From contig CAUYLG010034991.1 of assembly GCA_963573385.1 (NCBI GenBank), positions 1 through 64,000 on the forward strand: a DNA stretch of 64,000 bases. The letters run 5' to 3'. Shown here one piece after another: positions 1 to 23,010 of this stretch. The notes beneath the pieces are model-generated. The model did no database searches. It saw nothing but the letters and a program-made list of their open reading frames with translations, and was not told the DNA's origin. The stretch is from Cacajao melanocephalus. Its lineage: Eukaryota > Chordata > Mammalia > Primates > Pitheciidae. The position numbers and the translations under genes are program-made. Positions within the stretch are counted from its first letter, which is position 1, and every line of letters begins with the position of its first letter.

Positions 1-975
<975 letters not shown>

Positions 976-3844
976 GGCTTCAAGTGCCCTCATTCTCTTA
1001 GTCACTTCTCTCCGAACACCCTTCAGTTTGGTAGACACCACCAATAAACAGACTCCAAGAAAGATTCCTCAATTCCTAGAAATGTGTCATTAACATAGAA
1101 TGATACTGTGCTCTTAGGCATTATGTGATGTCCCCTGTCCTGGCTCAGTGGTTGATTTAGATGTGTTTTTGCATGTGGATTCATAGATTCATTTTGAGAA
1201 TTTTCAGGAATGGGAGCCCTCAGGTCACAAATCACTACCCCGTAGAATGCCATGTGATGATGTAGGACCATGAATCAGGGTACCTACAGCTCAGCAAATC
1301 CTCAGTCTCCCTAAAACCAATTTGAAATGCACAAGTATGTATTGGGGACACCTCAAACCCAAAATGTTTACCACATAACCATTCTTCTAATTTTAACGGT
1401 GAGTTTCTGTTTTAAGAAACAATCTAGAAAATTTCAAACATTTTACTGCATATTATTCCAGTTTGGTGGGGGGTAACAAAGAGACTACTATGCATTCACA
1501 AAATACCTTTTTTTTTCCTCCTGAGCATATAGCTGGATTACAATTAGGAGTGGTTATGTCATTGAGTCTGGCCAATGAAATTTGAGTGGAAGCAATCTAC
1601 GCCACATGATGAATGGGGACTGGATTCCTGAATGACTGAGTGGAGTAGAATCACCCACATCCCCTATCTGAGTTAGAATCTGACATGAACAATAAATAAA
1701 CTCTCATTGTATTAAGCCACTGAGAGTTTTTGAATTGTTTGTTATGACACCTGTCCTACATCGACTCATACAGAGGAATGAAATAAAGACCCTGTCATAA
1801 TAATAATGTTAAATTTTCAAAGAAAAGACAATTCAACTTCCTGCAATCTCAGCCATTTTGGGCTGTTACAAATTATGTAGTTTTAACATCAGTGGAAGAC
1901 TAGCAAAAAGCTTGCGGCTTCTTAGATGACATAAACATACTGTATTTGCTTTTCAAGTGCTGGAAACGTTTCTAACTAAAACATGAAAGAAATATTTTAA
2001 CAGGCTGACTTGGGGAAAATGCTCAACATGAAGAGACCAAAATGTTTTTCAAAAAGAGAAACAACTCAATATGCTCCCAAAACCCTGCCCAGGCTTTAAT
2101 CAAAGGACATCCAAAGGGAAGTAAAATGTTTGGACTCAGTCTGAAATTTATGAGAAATTTTCCGGTAAGGGTAGGATACTATTTAGTTATCATTTAATTT
2201 AATAGTTATTTCTAATGGTATTTTTTAAATTAAGGAAGCTAGCCAAAATCTTTATCCTGGGAACATCCTTTTATCCTTAAAAAAAAAAAAAAAAAAAAAA
2301 AAGCCTCCTTGGGATTCATAGAATCAAATAGAATCACTCTTTTACGTGACCACCCTTCACCTATTTCTTGCTAACACTGCATATTCAGCCCATTATGTCT
2401 TCCTAAAGAATTGAAAGACATTTCTATAGAATTTCAGGTTTTCTTACATTGACTTCGTTTCCATATATTTAGCAATAATAATTAATAGTCATAATAGTAT
2501 ATTTAGTACACATCAGAATTGACTAAAAAGCTTTCATATCCATTATCAAGAGTTATAGTGCTTAATAATACTTTCATCCATTTATTTCTGTATTCCATGT
2601 GTGACATTTGTAAAATTCTAAATTCCCAAATTCCTAATGTTTCCTGGACTACCACAGCCCTACACACTAATCATACACAGCAGTTAGTATGTATTCGAAT
2701 GTATTTTATTCATAAAATACAGATGTATTTTCCCAGAAGAACAAAAGTATTAATTATTTCTAACAAAAATTTAACTTGCAATATCTTTTAAAAATACATT
2801 TACCACATTTCTGCAGTTTTAAAAAATCCTTTGCTGCACTTCTCACTTTGAATATACCCATTCTCTTGTCCAGAAATATCAAGTTTCCAGGTTCCAGGCC
2901 CCTGGTTTGAAATCCACAGTCTGCAAATGTTTTAAATAAAGCAGAATCATGTAAAAATATTAAATGAATACAGATAAGAAAGTTATCTTTGGGTGGTGTC
3001 ATTGCTTTCTGATTTGTGTTCATTTGCCTTTTCCAAATTTTTTCCATTGAGCTTATCATTTGTTTTATGAGTAAAGTAGAAAATAAATAATTAAACATAA
3101 AGTACTTCTTTTAGTCACCTAGCTTTGGGTACATAGTTACATCTTAATTAATTTGGCTTCATTTGGTTTTAGTAATCTCTTATCCTCCACACCTGCTGAA
3201 AACAAGTAATACAGTAAACTGCACTGTGTCAAGCAGAATCCTTCTTCTTTCAAAGAAGACTGTTTAGAAATGAACCTTTTTTTTTTTTGAGGCACCTGTT
3301 TCCTTTCAACAGGAATGACAGATAAAGTTTGATTGAGAGAAATGCCAATCATGTCATGAGGCAGATGGATTAACTTTCTAAGGTTTCTTTCCTGACAGTA
3401 AATCTCAAGTTTTACTCCTATGCTTAGCAAAATATTTTTAGAAATATTGTTTGTTCAATAGAGATGATGCATTTTACTACTTCTTAGAGCAAACCATCGA
3501 TCCCTATCACGATGGCATTAGGTAGGCCTCACAAATCATCCAGGCATCTGCCCTCAGCCTCAAATAAATCACTGACAGAACAGTAAAGAAAAGGGAAACG
3601 CCAATTGGAACTAGGGCGCCAATAGGAAAAGATTTTTCAGCGTCTCTATTTTATGATATTTCCTTTCACTTAAAGACATTGGTTATTCTAATTTTTTTTT
3701 GCAATTTCCTCTTGAGAACTTCTCCCATAAACTACATTTTAGCATAGTACGAATTTTCCCAGCTGATATTTTTGAGTTCTTAAAAAATCCTGTAGAGATT
3801 CATACTAAATATCATCTAGAGTAAATTTTAAAATAGTAGGTTAT
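976..3844. other. Intergenic, mostly unclassified
   Basis: No exon is recognised; the short ORFs lack any coding signature. Bases 1,540-1,770 look like a decayed LTR or other old repeat (ending AAGCCACTGAGAGTTTTTG) whose family I cannot name. A 24-A run lies at 2,279-2,302. The rest is AT-rich with no recognisable structure. Confidence 0.5.
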
Positions 3845-3845
3845 G

Positions 3846-6165
<2,320 letters not shown>

Positions 6166-6208
<43 letters not shown>
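6166..6208. repeat. (TA)n microsatellite
   Basis: About 21 uninterrupted TA units. Confidence 0.95.
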
Positions 6209-6211
<3 letters not shown>

Positions 6212-6354
6212 TATGTATGTGGTGTGTTTATTTACAACAGTTAATAATTTTTTGTTTATTAACAACTGTTCTCTAATGGGATTCTGTGTTTTTAAATTTT
6301 TCTTTGTACCACTGTATATTTTTCAAATTTCTACAATGACTATATTGATAATAA

Positions 6355-6580
6355 GATGAATGGTGACATTTATTAAATTGTTACATTTGCCAAGCACAAT
6401 GATGAACTTCTATACATATAGCTGGTTTAAACCTCAGAACAGGACAATGAGATAGAAACTATGACTAACCTCATTTTATAGATGGGAAAACTACTATCTA
6501 AAGGTTCTTCATTGCACAGTGAGGAAGACAGAACAATTAACAGGTGGGAAAGCCACCACATAAGTCCATGTCAATCTGAC
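6355..6580 (+). repeat. MIR-like SINE
   Basis: Pattern typical of MIR: TTTGCCAAGCAC near the middle, then CCTCATTTTATAGATGGGAAAAC and a gene-like hydrophilic tail. Divergent. Confidence 0.55.
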
Positions 6581-9093
<2,513 letters not shown>

Positions 9094-9105
9094 TGGATAC
9101 ATGTT

Positions 9106-10729
9106 AGTGTGAGATTCAGCAGGGAAGATGGAGAAATTCTCACCTTAAGAAGCTTAAGATCCACATTCCAGGGCTCTACCCCATATAAGCATCCTGACAA
9201 TAATCTTGTTTACATCACAGGAGTTGTTACTTAATTCAAAAACATTTACTGAGAAATATTTATGTACCAGGCTCAGTGATTAGGGTTTTTCCATCTAATG
9301 ACTCATCTAATACTCAGGATAACCTTGTGAGTAAAACTAGTACAAGATTCATCCCATATTCAACAAATGGTTTTTAAAGTGCTGATTATATGCCAGGCAC
9401 TGGGTCTGCCAGATGAGAAATATGTATTTCTGGCCCTCCAGAAGTACACATCCTATTAAGAGACACACCTGTAAACAACACAATTAAACTATAATGAGGT
9501 AAGTGCCTTTATAGGAGACACTGTACTTTAAAACATTATGCAAATATAAGGTATTATAATTAAGCATAGCTGTAGGTCTCAAAGACCCCATCATGTTTTT
9601 AGAAGTGTGTAATTTATCTGCAAGGAAGTCTGTGGTACTGAGACAATTTGAAGTGGATGGAGGATACCCTGATTCCACAACCATATGCCATCACTGTTAC
9701 CACTTTCTGAGAAAATACGATTAAAAGAAAAAATAAAAGCATGATGCTTACCAGTCAAGCAGATAAATGACAATCTTGAGGATTCAAGTGGAATCTCAAG
9801 AAACTTATGTGCCCAGGACAGGGAATAAGAAAAGAGCAGGGCAAGTTTCAAAAAGCTCAGAGCTTGAGAGAACCGAGGTCATAAACCTAAAAAAAATGAA
9901 AGTGGAATATGAAGGGACCTTCTCTGGGCATCGGTTCTAACTTCCTTGATAGGAAATCAATGACGCAAATCAGAATTTATCACCTCTAGCACTTTACAAA
10001 TAATTGTTTAAACAAGCAACCAACCTATATATTTATCCTCCCTACAAATTTTTCCCTTCTCTACTTATTTCCTTCCTTCCCCAAATATTTCCTAAAGGAA
10101 GCATCCTAATTGCTGGAAGGCACATGATGACATCAGTCACTGAATCAGCTTATCTTATCAAAAACTTTCACTGACAAATATTAAACGTTTTTAATAAAGC
10201 ACATACCCTCAGACATAAAACGAGTTATTTATCACAACCTTAAAATCCCTAAAAAGCCCAATCACTGATGATTAGAAATGTTACTTAGTATATCAGTGCA
10301 ACAATCTCAGTACTACTTTCATTAAATGACTTTGCCAAAGTTATGAAACCTTCATAATTTCATGAAAAATGGGTGTCTCTAACAATACCATGTATAATTA
10401 AGCATACATTGCCGTGCAGTTGGAAAATGCCGTTGTCACCTGCATCAGCCTCAAAGATCAATATGCATACATGGATCAAAGAGAATCTTACAGCTCGTTG
10501 GTTCATTTAATAGTGAACCAGGAGAATTTTAAAACCTTATTATATCCTCAAATTAATCAGAATAAGAATGTTTTTACTTGTAAACAGCAAAGTATTTCAT
10601 AAGGGATTATATGGGAAATGCATTTATCTATTGCTTGAGTTTAACTTTTCCAGTAAGTGTGTCTATCTCTCTCAAGACTCAATATTCTTAAATCTTCTTC
10701 AAATTAATGATACATTTTAAAGTCAGGTC
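9106..10729. other. Intergenic; L2/MIR remnants
   Basis: Bases 9,236-9,475 contain L2/MIR 3'-end phrases (AACATTTACTGAG, ATATGCCAGGCACTGGG). The remainder to 10,729 shows nothing I recognise. Confidence 0.4.
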
Positions 10730-10745
10730 AAAATTATATTATTCC

Positions 10746-11384
<639 letters not shown>

Positions 11385-11400
11385 AAAATTATATTATTCC

Positions 11401-12290
11401 ATTCCATTTACCATGCAAGGTTTCAGTGGGTCCTCCAAAAGTACAAGACTGGAGAAAATACTGCTGGCATGAAGTAGCAACTAAAGTCCTCTCATCTGCA
11501 TTTTGTGCAACTTCTTTCCCCCATTGGAAGCCAAAGCTTCCAATAGGCCAGGCTGAATAGGAATGGAAAGTAGAAACTAGGGCAAAGGACAAAGAAAGAC
11601 CCACTTCCACGGGTGACCGGGCATCACTGCAATGTTTCATTACCTACTGTCTCTCAGCTCCAAGACCACCATCCTATACTCTCCCCTGTGATCCTAGAGC
11701 TGGGGCTCTGCAAGCCATGTTTCTCTGAGTCTCTTGCTAGCTGGCTTCCTGTCCAGTTCCACCATCAGGAGATTGAATGAATGTGGAGGATCTCCCAGAG
11801 GAGTGTGGCTGGATGGGGAAAGGGACTTCCTACTTCTTTCCCAGTTTCTGACAGCATCTTTCTAATAGCAGCCTCACTTTACACTCTCAGAGGTGCCAGC
11901 AGCAGCTGGAGGACCAGCCATCTGCGCTCCCTAACTCACTGGGCCGTGCCATCTGGGCTATTGGAGCACCCACTAGATCACCCACTCGTTGGCCCAAGTA
12001 CCAGAGGCAGGGTACCTACTCCACAAAGGTGCAGTCACCAGCCCCAGGAAGGCCCTTCCCCAAGCTCCTGGACTCTAAAACACCACATCTTCCCTCTTGT
12101 TCTCCCAGCTCAGGGGCAGTAAATGCTTCCTGCAATTATTCATCTCTGGCTCCCTCAGCTTCCCCTTTTGCTCTTTAGCCTTCCAATACTGGTGTAGCCA
12201 ATTCCTATGTTAAATCCCTTCCATTTAAATTCCCAGTGCACCTTCTTTTTTCTTAACTAGATCCTGACTGATATAATCACCCAGGCAGTG
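11401..12290. other. Probable old interspersed repeat, family unassigned
   Basis: From about 11,660 the sequence reads like a decayed LINE/LTR 3' region (TTCCCCTTTTGCTCTTTAGCC, TAGCCAATTCCTATGTTAAA) and ends TCCTGACTGATATA. I cannot name the family confidently. Confidence 0.35.
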
Positions 12291-12502
12291 ATTGTCAATG
12301 AAGAAAAAGTAGATTTTTCCATTGCTGGTGAGAGATTGGGGAAAGGATCAATATGTTATTTTTAGAAGCTGTAGAGGTGATTCTGATAACACTTCAGTTC
12401 CCCGCCATTGTTCTTTCTTATCCTTCAACTGTAACATGGTTTTCCAGCCATCTTACAAGGTCATACCGGGCATATCTAAAGGTGGCACCAGTGGAAGAAA
12501 TA

Positions 12503-12849
12503 CAGTTTGACTTATGATGGTTCAACTCTATATTGGTGTGAAAGTGATACACATTGAATAGAATCCATAATTTGAGTACCCATATGACCATTCTGATTTT
12601 TACTTTCAGTACAAATATTCAATAAATTACATGAGATATTCAATACTTTATTATAAAACAGGCTTTGTGTTAGATGTTTTTGCCCAGCTATTGGCTAATG
12701 GAAATATTCTGAGGACATTTAGGGTAGGCTAGGCTAAGCTATGATGTTTGGTAGGTTAGGTAAATTAAACGTATTTTCCACTAAACAATATTTTCCACTT
12801 AAGATGGGTTTATCAGGATGTAACTCCATTGTAAGTTGAGGAGCACCTG
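12503..12849 (-). mobile_element. Tigger-like (TcMar) DNA transposon remnant
   Basis: The element begins CAGTTTGACTTATGATGG and ends in the approximate inverted form, CAACTTACAATGG read on the other strand, up to CAGGTGCTCC. It is flanked by TA on both sides (12,501-502 and 12,850-851). The interior (TAGGCTAGGCTAAGCTATGA) matches a familiar human Tigger-type non-autonomous element. No transposase frame survives. Confidence 0.7.
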
Positions 12850-12851
12850 TA

Positions 12852-15071
12852 TGTGAGAGTCTGCATAGACTCCTCTCTTATAGAGAGTCCCTTTATCCAT
12901 TAACCCCACAGGTAAATCCACTTATTGCATGTGTCAGTAATGGTGATTTCAAATGCCGCTAGACCAGGTACAACCACACCTCACTCACATGCCTTTCGAA
13001 GGCCACCCCCACCTGCCAGTGAAGGGAGGTGGCACATAATGTACCAACCATTGTGGGAATTAAAGGCCACCCACATAATCATGCTTATACTCTGACATGA
13101 GGGCATAGTCAATATCACAAAGCGGAAACGTAAGCAGAACTTTAGTCCACAGCTTAGGAAAAGGTTCCCAGCCCCTGATACTTAACAACCCCATCAGCAA
13201 TTGCACTCCAGAAAATAGCACTCCACACTTTCACCGCAGCATAGAGCACAGCTCAGAAATCAATTCAAGCTATTTAGAAAACTGGAGATTCTTTCAGGGA
13301 TTTCACACAAGAATACCATAATTATTTGTTATATCTGTAGAGTATCTTTATTTCTCTAGTGTGTTTGTTGTGTTGGATTTCAATTAAATATTAACCAATG
13401 AATCTTTCAAGAAATAGAAAAAGATGATTCCCTAAGTAAATAACTTTAGATTTTTCTTAAAAATCACTTGTAAAAATTATTAATTTGCAATGCATTAAGG
13501 CATGCATTTGAAAACTAAGCTCAGGCAGATGTCGACTGTAGAATTTAGCCCTCTTTCTGACTATCACTAGGCCCCTCATGCCCAGAGCTAATATGACCTC
13601 AAGAAAATGAAGCCAGTCTTTGGCTCAGTGATTTAGAGGTGGTAGGGGGAGTTGGGAATAAATGCTAATGGTTTTCAGTCAAACCCAAAGCAAAATACAA
13701 GCCAGCCAAGTAAACATTTCTCTTTCTTACGCTTCCAGTTGACATTTGTACATCAGGATAAGGCCCTACCCTGATAAATAATTTGAGTTAACAGCCCTTG
13801 CTTTAGTTTACCTTTTAGTGGGGAAAAAAAAACACATGGATGCATATAAAGGAAATGAAGCATAAGACAAATGTTTCACAATAGTTCTATTTTATTTACC
13901 AATTCCTTAGGCAACTTGCTAGTTCATCTTAAATTCTAATCCTCACCACCCCACCCAGCCTCCACTACATACAACATGCATCCTCTTCACACATTTAAAG
14001 CTTTTCACATCAGTATTTCCTCCAGTATTTACCACTATTCATCTCAACTCTTCTGTACAATACACCCTTCAAGTAGGGCCAGTATCATAAACTCTAATTT
14101 ATAGAGCAATTTGCATTCAGGGTAACAGCTCTTAAGTTGTATCAAACAGGCAGAAAAACTTTTTTTGATAAATTTCTCAGTTTAAATCTGTTTATATCTT
14201 CTCTGTCATCTGTGAGAAAGTTGTATGTGAAGCATACAAATGTAATCATGTATATTTTCTGAAAATTGTTTTGTGATATCTTTGACATTTGTTAAATCTT
14301 CCCCCCCAAAATCCTGCTAGTTTATTTATAGACTGAGAAAGAGGCTAGTGTTGGCTGATACCTCGGTTTGCATATAGGCCACATTCTTTCTTAATTTGTC
14401 TACTTGTTCGTACTTGTTGAAGATAAGCATATGTCCTGAACATTTATGATATATGTTCTGTAGATCTGCCTGAATTATCAGTGCTTTGAACTGTAAGCCT
14501 CAAACAAAGTAACAAATTTTTGGGGCATTCCTTGCATGGTGGCAGATACACGGAGGTCCTCAGTATGGCATATTCTGTTGGTGCCCTATCTGCATCCTCT
14601 TGTGTTCTTTGTTTTCTTAAACACCTGTGGCTTTTGAGAAAAATCTTTGTGGCTCTCTGCCTGAAGGGTCTGTCTAGCCACAGGAGCATGCTCTGTGTGC
14701 ACATGGGGCAGGCTGAAAGGGCCAAGAATCAATATCCCCCATTCAATGGCTGTCAACCAATGAAGGATGGAAGTGGATAGATACATACCTCAGCTTCCTC
14801 ACCCCTTAGGTGGGATGTTGTATACAATATCCGAGAGGTCCACATAATAGGACTGAGGGTCACTCACCCACAAAAGTAACTCTATCAATAACATGCCTGT
14901 ATTGGCTTCCTTCCCTTACCTGTCTCACTTCCCACCTCTTTCCCAGGGCTTCCTGGAATCACCTCCCAAATAAAATATTTATATTCATCTTTTATCTCAA
15001 AGTCAGCTTATGAGGGACCCCATTCCACAAAACTACTCAACAAATGTTTTCAATGATGTGCATAGGTTTTT
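12852..15071. other. Intergenic, unclassified
   Basis: No gene seen. Bases 14,500-14,830 have the look of an old repeat but no family is recognised. The overlapping short ORFs there are on both strands, and none has a recognisable protein. Confidence 0.4.
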
Positions 15072-15088
15072 CTACCCTACAAACTTGA

Positions 15089-15391
<303 letters not shown>

Positions 15392-15408
15392 CTGCCCTAA
15401 AATCTTGA

Positions 15409-17955
<2,547 letters not shown>

Positions 17956-17959
17956 ACAA

Positions 17960-18328
17960 CCCTCGGCTTAAAGACTAAATGTTTGTCCCCGCCCCCACAT
18001 TCACATGTTGACGCCCTTTCCCCCAATGTGTTAGTATTAGGAGTTAGGGCCTCTGGGAGGTGACTAGGTTTTGATGAGGTTTTGAAGGTGGGAACTTCAT
18101 GATGGGATGAGTGTCCTTATAAGAAGAGGAAGAGACCTCAGAGCTCTCTCTCTCTCCATCAGGTGAGGAGTCAATGAGAAGGTGGCCATCTGCAAACCAG
18201 GAACTGAATCTGCAAGCACCTTGATCTTGCACTTCCCAGCCTCTACAACTGTGGGAAATAAATGTCTATTGTTTAAGCCACCAAGAATATGGTATTTTGT
18301 TATAGCAGTCCAAGTTGACTAGGACACC
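17960..18328 (+). repeat. ERVL-MaLR LTR (MST/MLT1 type)
   Basis: Typical MaLR LTR phrases occur in order: AGTGTCCTTATAAGAAGAGG, CACCTTGATCTTGCACTTCC, CAGCCTCTACAACTGTG, an AATAAA signal, and an end GACTAGGACAC. It is a solitary, decayed LTR with no viral coding sequence. Confidence 0.75.
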
Positions 18329-18359
18329 CAGTCCAAGTCACCACAACTCCCCATCAGGA

Positions 18360-18845
18360 TGACTGTCTTCACCTCCCTTGTACTCTTGCTCCCAGACAGA
18401 CCCTCCTTACACAGCAGCAAGAGTTATCAAGGGAAAAAGAAATCAGAGTATGCTAATCAAGCAGGCTGCTTCTCTTCAAACCCTCTAACAACTTCCCGTT
18501 TCAACCAGACCAAAATCTCTACTCCTCCCTGTGACCTCCATGGCCCTCTGAACTCTGGGCCTGTCTATTTCTCCAGCTCCATCACCTGCGATGTTCCCTC
18601 TCATGCACATTGGCCTTCCCCCATCCCTCACCATTTGCTGCTATGGCAGGCATTCTGACACTCCATTCTCTCTAACTGGAGTGCTTTCACCCAGATCTTT
18701 GCATGGCAGCCTGCTTTTCATTTGGCTCTCAACTCCAGCTTCACCTCCCCAGAGAGGCTTTGCCTGGTCATCATAGCTAAAAGAGACTCCCTTCTTCTCC
18801 TTGCTAGTCATGTACCACACATTCAATAATGACTCGCTTCCCGGT
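18360..18845 (+). repeat. L2 LINE 3' region
   Basis: L2 phrases in order: CCCTCTAACAACTTCCCGTT, TTTCACCCAGATCTTTGCATGG, TCACCTCCCCAGAGAGGCTTTG. Divergent, no open frame of length. Confidence 0.65.
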
Positions 18846-20334
18846 AGGCATGCTTTTTTAAAAGTTTAACTAACTGCATCCATGGCCAGAAGGACTGTGA
18901 TTCTTCAGTTGGAAATTCTATTCATCACACTCTGACATGCTCTTTAGCCTTGAACTCATTGCTAGTTCTCATTTCTCTGTTTGCAAAATGAGAATAATGA
19001 TTAACATGAGTCTTGAGGCAACCTTCCGACTGAGGGCTCGATGTGGGTTAGTAATTAGACTCCCAGTGCCATATCCAGAAAGAAGGAGGACCCAGAGCCA
19101 AATCCTTTTCTTACACCTTTTCCTTTGCATTTGATGTACTCTTTTCATTTAGCACATTCAGGGAGGAGGCAAATAAATATTACAGTGGCTGATACTGTGT
19201 GAATGCTCATCAAATCCAGTCAGGGCAGAAAGGCTGGGAGCAAACCACCAGGAGAAACCCTCATAGGCTTGGACCAGACTGTAAGCCCATTAATCTCCTG
19301 CAAGATAACCAAGTCTACTGTCAATAAAAAATTAACGACACCATTTCCTGAACTTGGCACTATCTAAGAGTCCAAACAGACCCAGGAAATGAAGTGCAGC
19401 TTCTACTCCAGATTCTTCATGAAAAAAAGGGATACTGCTCCGGACAAATGACAGAGCTACCTCTACGGTTAGTGTCTAGTATTCTGCCTGTCCTCCCTAA
19501 TTGCAACACTGATCTGCTGTCATATAGTCCCTTCTTTTCTCCTCTCTGTAGCCAAAAGCTCTAAACTTGTAGACCCCCATGAGGTCTGGGGGTAGAATTC
19601 GGCGGGGGGGGGGGGGTCTCTAACTTGGATGGGAAAATTTTACTTTTTTTCCCTCTAACTGAAATTTGACGTTTCCTTCAAATCAACATAGGTAACAAAC
19701 TGCAGCACTACTAGCAGTGCCTGTGACTTTGTTGCCAATAAAACTCACAGTTATTTTCATATCACATTTCAGTTGTTGCAGATCTCTCAAAATCCTAACA
19801 TTCATCACTACTTCAAAATTACTGAAGTTATTATACCTGTTGTTAGATCTTGTTATTTAACATGTTAATAAAGAAGAATCTGCATTGCTGTTTCACAAAC
19901 CTGTTTTTTAAATCTATTTTGATAGCTGTACTTTGATATAATTGATTTCCTTTGTTATCCCATGTATTTTATTTTATGCTTTTAAAAACCTTTTCTGAGA
20001 GGGAATTCATAGGCTTCACCAGCCTTCCAAAGCAGTGCATGGCACCAGAAAGATGAAGAATACCTGCCCTAGTTCACATTAAAGTAGCCAAGTCCTCTCA
20101 CTGATGAACAGGAGAAGTTTCTGTCTTAGGCAACATGCGATACAGACAAGGTTTGTCGTCTAACCTGTCTCCACACGACACCCCGCTCTGTCCTGCCTCA
20201 CTCTCCTGCCTCACTGTCCCTAGCAGAGTTTCTCAGCTTTTGTGGGTCACTCTGCCCTTTAATAAACATTTATGCCCACCTTTAAGGCTCTCTGAAATGC
20301 AAAATAAACACTGTGATTAAAAACCACTCTATAG
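18846..20334. other. Intergenic, unclassified, with a G13 run
   Basis: No gene recognised. A homopolymer of 13 guanines lies at 19,604-19,616. Confidence 0.45.
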
Positions 20335-20339
20335 TTAGA

Positions 20340-20592
20340 AAGAATGCATAAGACCTACTATTTGATAACAGCGGGGTGACTATAGTCAATAATAACTGTA
20401 CATTTTTAAATAATTTAAAGAGTGTAATTGGATTGTTGGTAACTCAAAAGATACATTCTTGAGGGGACGGATACCCCATTTTTCAGGATACGCTTATTTC
20501 ACGTTGCATGGCTGTACCAAAACATCTCATGTAGTCCATAAATATACCTACTATGTACACACAAAATTTTTTAAAATTTTTTAAAAAACCAC
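20340..20592 (+). repeat. L1 3' UTR fragment (L1MA/L1PB-like)
   Basis: Contains GTGACTATAGTCAATAATAA, GGGGACGGATACCCCATTTT and CTACTATGTACACACAAAA, the standard terminal 3' UTR of mid-age L1 elements. Strongly 5'-truncated. Confidence 0.85.
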
Positions 20593-22060
20593 TAAGTAGG
20601 GCAAAGGATTTCTTTATGTTAAATCCCCACGTCAACTTCACCAGAAATTTCGATTCCCTAATCACACTAGCAACTGTGGCTGAGAATCACTTCTGAATGA
20701 ATTCTACTGAGAGGACGGTAGAAACCACCCGTGTTCTTGGTTAGCTCCTAGGTATTTACCTGACTAACTGTCCCTTTCCTACCAGTATCCCAGGCTAGGA
20801 CAGGTTGACATTGCCTATTCTTAGCCTGAGATGTAAGGATAAGGGTCTCACTGGCACGGGGTGGGCAAGTTCCCTTTCTCTTTTAGTTCTGAAATAATGA
20901 GGGTGGGGTTTCTGGAAAACAAGTTTACCAGAACACTAAAGGAAAAGGCAGAAACTGTGTAGAAAACGCGGAAGTCTGGAATCAAGCTTGTCTTCAGAAA
21001 ACAGATTTCTTATCCCAGGGTGACTCCAGTCTGGCTTAACACGGACTGGCCTGGCACTGATCATTGGGCACTCAAGCCCCCTGTTATTTTTTTTCTCTCT
21101 AACTGGGATGTGAGACTTGGCAACTCTAAACCCTACCCAGAGGGAGTTCATGGTTGGCACAGCTGCTAGGCCTGGCAGGAATCTCAGGCCCTGCCAATGT
21201 CAGCTTCCTGAATTCTCTCCAGGTGTGGGCAGGGTGAGAAGAAAAGAGGCCAATGGCAAAATCCAAGAAAAAGCTAACATATGAGAAGCAGGGAGAGGAT
21301 ATGGATCCATGGAAGGGATAGAGAAAGAATGATAGTGGAGAAGAGCTACCCCAAAGAACCATGAAATGAGCACTGTGTGTGGGCCCAGCTGAGTGGCCTT
21401 CTCTTTGGCTCCCCCTTGAGGCCATCTTCTGGTACTGCACCTAGCCCTGCACACCCAGCCCAGGCCACAAGTAACCCTGAATCCCTCCCTACGAGGCAAA
21501 CATACGCGAACACACATACACACACACACACACGTTCCTGCCTGGTCCTCCAAACACTCATTGCCAACCTCCTTCTCCCTTATCTGAGAAGCTGAAAAAG
21601 CTAATATTTTCCCAATGTCTCTTGAGTGTAAGAGTGTCCATGTGCTGCAAGTCTGACCATTAAGATATAAAAGGAAATCTACTGGAGTGGTTCTGGAGAA
21701 AATATTACTTTCCCTTATCAAAGGAACAGACACAACTTTCCCCTTCCCTCATATCTTAAATACAGACCTTATGTGTCTAGAACTGTAACAGTTATATTTC
21801 GACGAGAGGCAATGACCATGTTGGGAAGGCCACAGAGATGGCAGGGATGCCAGCCCTTACATTTTTGAGCCATTGAACCAACACCACCAGACTTTGTACT
21901 ACATCGGAAAAAGTGATCCTTTCTCGTTAAAGCCATTCTTAGTTAGTTTCATTACTTGCAGACAAAAGCATTCCTAACCCATATATCAGAATATTCCTTT
22001 CATGCCAATATCTCTTCATCAACTCAAAGTAACCACACTACCCGCTTCCCACATCCATCT
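20593..22060. other. Intergenic, unclassified, with (CA)n
   Basis: No gene recognised. A short (CA)n lies at 21,511-21,534; the Cys/Val-rich ORF on the minus strand there is the repeat being translated. Confidence 0.45.
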
Positions 22061-22705
22061 TCTGTGAAATACCTCTCCGTAGCAACCCCTCAATACACAC
22101 ATACACTGATGACGCAGACGGCACCATGTAGATAACAATACTAGCTGTCAGATTCAATGTCAAGCCGTTCTCTTCTGGCTAATTATATCTTGCTCCAACC
22201 ATACTAGACCCCAAGCTTGTCTCATCACCAGAAATCCCTACAAAGAGTATCCACAATGCACAGGCACAAAGCAGCAAGGTCTGTGAAATTTCTGACATCA
22301 ACTTTCACAGTTTATCTCAAGTGCCCGTCTTCCATGAAGTCCCCCTTCATCACCCTGACATGAAGTGACCTCCCCCCTCTTTGAATACAACTTCTGCCTG
22401 CACCCCTCTGTTAGGGCTGAACACCGATGGCACTGGTATACATTGGTCTTAGTTATCTTCCACCTCTAGGAAGCCTCCACGTTCCCGCTCAGTCTGAGTC
22501 AGGTACCCCTAATACCAAGTCTTATAATGCCGCGTGCTTCCCTCTAGTAAAGTCTTTACCAAACTTTTGCCACCTTCTGTCAACTTCTCTACATCCTCCA
22601 GCAAACTGTGACCTTCTTGAGATAAGAATGAATGACGGCTTACTTATCACATATATCAATCCTTAAGTTGGGCCTGGAACATATTAGTTGCTTTAAAAAT
22701 ATATC
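22060..22705 (+). repeat. Possible L2 LINE fragment
   Basis: Weak L2 3' signals: CCCTTCATCACCCTGACATG, then a terminal GGCCTGGAACATATTAGTTGC. Low confidence because of divergence. Confidence 0.4.
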
Positions 22706-22708
22706 TGT

Positions 22709-23010
22709 GGGCCTGGTGCAGTGGTTCACGCCTATAATCCCAGGACTATGGGAGGCCACAGCGAGCAGATCATGAGGTCAGGAGATTGAGACCATTCTGC
22801 CTAACACGGTGAAACCCCGTCTCTACTAAAGACACAAAAAATTAGCCAGGCATGGTGGCATGTGCCTGTAGTCCCAGCTACTTGGGAGGCTGAGGCAGGA
22901 GAGTCACTTGAACCCAGGAGGCAGAGGTTTCAGTGAGCTGAGATTGTGCCACTGCACTCCAGCCTGGGCGACACAGCGAGACTCCATTACTATATATATA
23001 TATATATATT
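22709..23010 (+). repeat. Alu with (TA)n tail
   Basis: Full Alu starting GGGCCTGGTGCAGTGGTTCA. The A tail is replaced by a TA repeat at 22,992-23,010. Confidence 0.92.

Noticed and set aside
21200..21733. 177-codon minus-strand ORF
   Set aside because: Its Cys/Val run is the (CA)n repeat translated, and the rest resembles no protein.
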